From SVTX01 sp045538195 (lineage in GTDB: Bacteria > Bacillota > Clostridia > Oscillospirales > CAG-272): a DNA stretch of 21,094 nt. The notes below the pieces were generated by a model that was not told the DNA's origin, searched no databases, and worked only from the letters and a program-made list of their open reading frames with translations. Positions 20,818 to 21,094 of this stretch are shown here, one piece after another. The translations under genes were made by a program, and so were the position numbers. Where the stretch lies: positions 1-21,094 of the forward strand of contig JAZSRA010000108.1 of NCBI GenBank assembly GCA_045538195.1, written 5' to 3'. How positions within the stretch are numbered: the first letter of the stretch is position 1; each line of letters begins with the position of its first letter.

Positions 20818-21094
20818 ATGGAATTAAAAGGCAAAGTATTGAATATTCTCGGTGACAGCATAACCGAAGGGATAGGTCTTGAGGATATTGAAAATCAGCG
20901 TTATGACAATATAATAAAGAGAGAATGCGGTCTCAAGGCGGTAAACAATTATGGTGTGAGCGGCACTCGTCTTGCTCATCAATATCACGCAAGTCAAAAT
21001 CCAAGACTTGATCTCTGCTTTTGCGGAAGAGTATATAACATGGATACAGGCGCCGATATCGTTATTGTTTACGGGGGCACTAACGACTACATTC
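20818..21094 (+). CDS. SGNH/GDSL-family hydrolase, N-terminal part (cut by window end)
   Basis: Ninety-two residues are visible before the window ends. Block I is GDSITEG (12-18, nucleophile S14), block II is the glycine in NYGVSGTRLA (44-53) and block III is GGTND (86-90, N89); the catalytic Asp-His block would be beyond the edge. SGNH enzymes are esterases or lipases, often removing acyl groups from sugars or lipids. No signal peptide is seen, so it is probably cytoplasmic. AGGAG lies just upstream of the ATG at 20818. The substrate cannot be inferred. Confidence 0.88.
   Translation, partial: MELKGKVLNILGDSITEGIGLEDIENQRYDNIIKRECGLKAVNNYGVSGTRLAHQYHASQNPRLDLCFCGRVYNMDTGADIVIVYGGTNDYI

Overview
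This window looks like chromosomal DNA from a member of the Bacillota, most likely a Clostridia-type gut or uncultured lineage. The evidence is the rpmH-rnpA-yidD-yidC-jag operon, purine-rich Shine-Dalgarno sites, a dozen sigma-A type promoters with 16-18 bp spacers, a YmdB phosphodiesterase, split transketolase subunits and a class I lysyl-tRNA synthetase. I cannot name the species. Most genes are housekeeping; the unusual content is in the spaces between them.

Layout. 1-507: a structured repeat cut by the window edge, then an operator/promoter region. 508-996: a MarR-family regulator (+). 1051-2256: L-serine dehydratase (-). 2403-5692: the leftward operon rpmH-rnpA-yidD-yidC-jag (ribosomal protein L34, RNase P protein, and the membrane protein insertion machinery). 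5915-7384: a MATE exporter (-). 7385-8313: a second, complete copy of the structured repeat. 8314-9339: holA (+). 9340-9706: an AT-rich gap with three DnaA-box-like sites. 9707-11461: an HPr-like protein without the active histidine, then mnmE (+). 11462-12022: another structured segment and a third, inverted and shortened repeat copy. 12023-13330: ymdB and a zinc-ribbon membrane protein (+). 13463-15868: the two transketolase subunits and a lipoprotein (-). 16030-19427: alanine racemase and a class I LysRS fused to a tRNA-binding OB domain (+). 19428-20341: hairpins, a 99-bp direct repeat and a CmpB-type membrane protein (+). 20437-20525: tRNA-Ser(CGA) (-). 20818-end: the start of an SGNH hydrolase (+).

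Genes transcribed leftward dominate left of about 7.4 kb, and rightward genes dominate right of about 8.3 kb. The rpmH operon and mnmE, normally origin-proximal neighbours, lie on opposite sides of this switch, with DnaA-box-like sites between them. The replication origin may therefore lie in or near 7.4-9.7 kb, although dnaA itself is not present.

The best candidate for something undescribed is the dispersed repeat called R1 here (copies at 1-350, 7494-8213 and 11705-11987). It is built from about 34-nt palindromes whose stems differ in sequence but remain self-complementary, plus longer stems that change on both sides between copies. This is covariation, which indicates that structure is being kept. 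R1 encodes no credible protein, so its mode of spread and its function are open.
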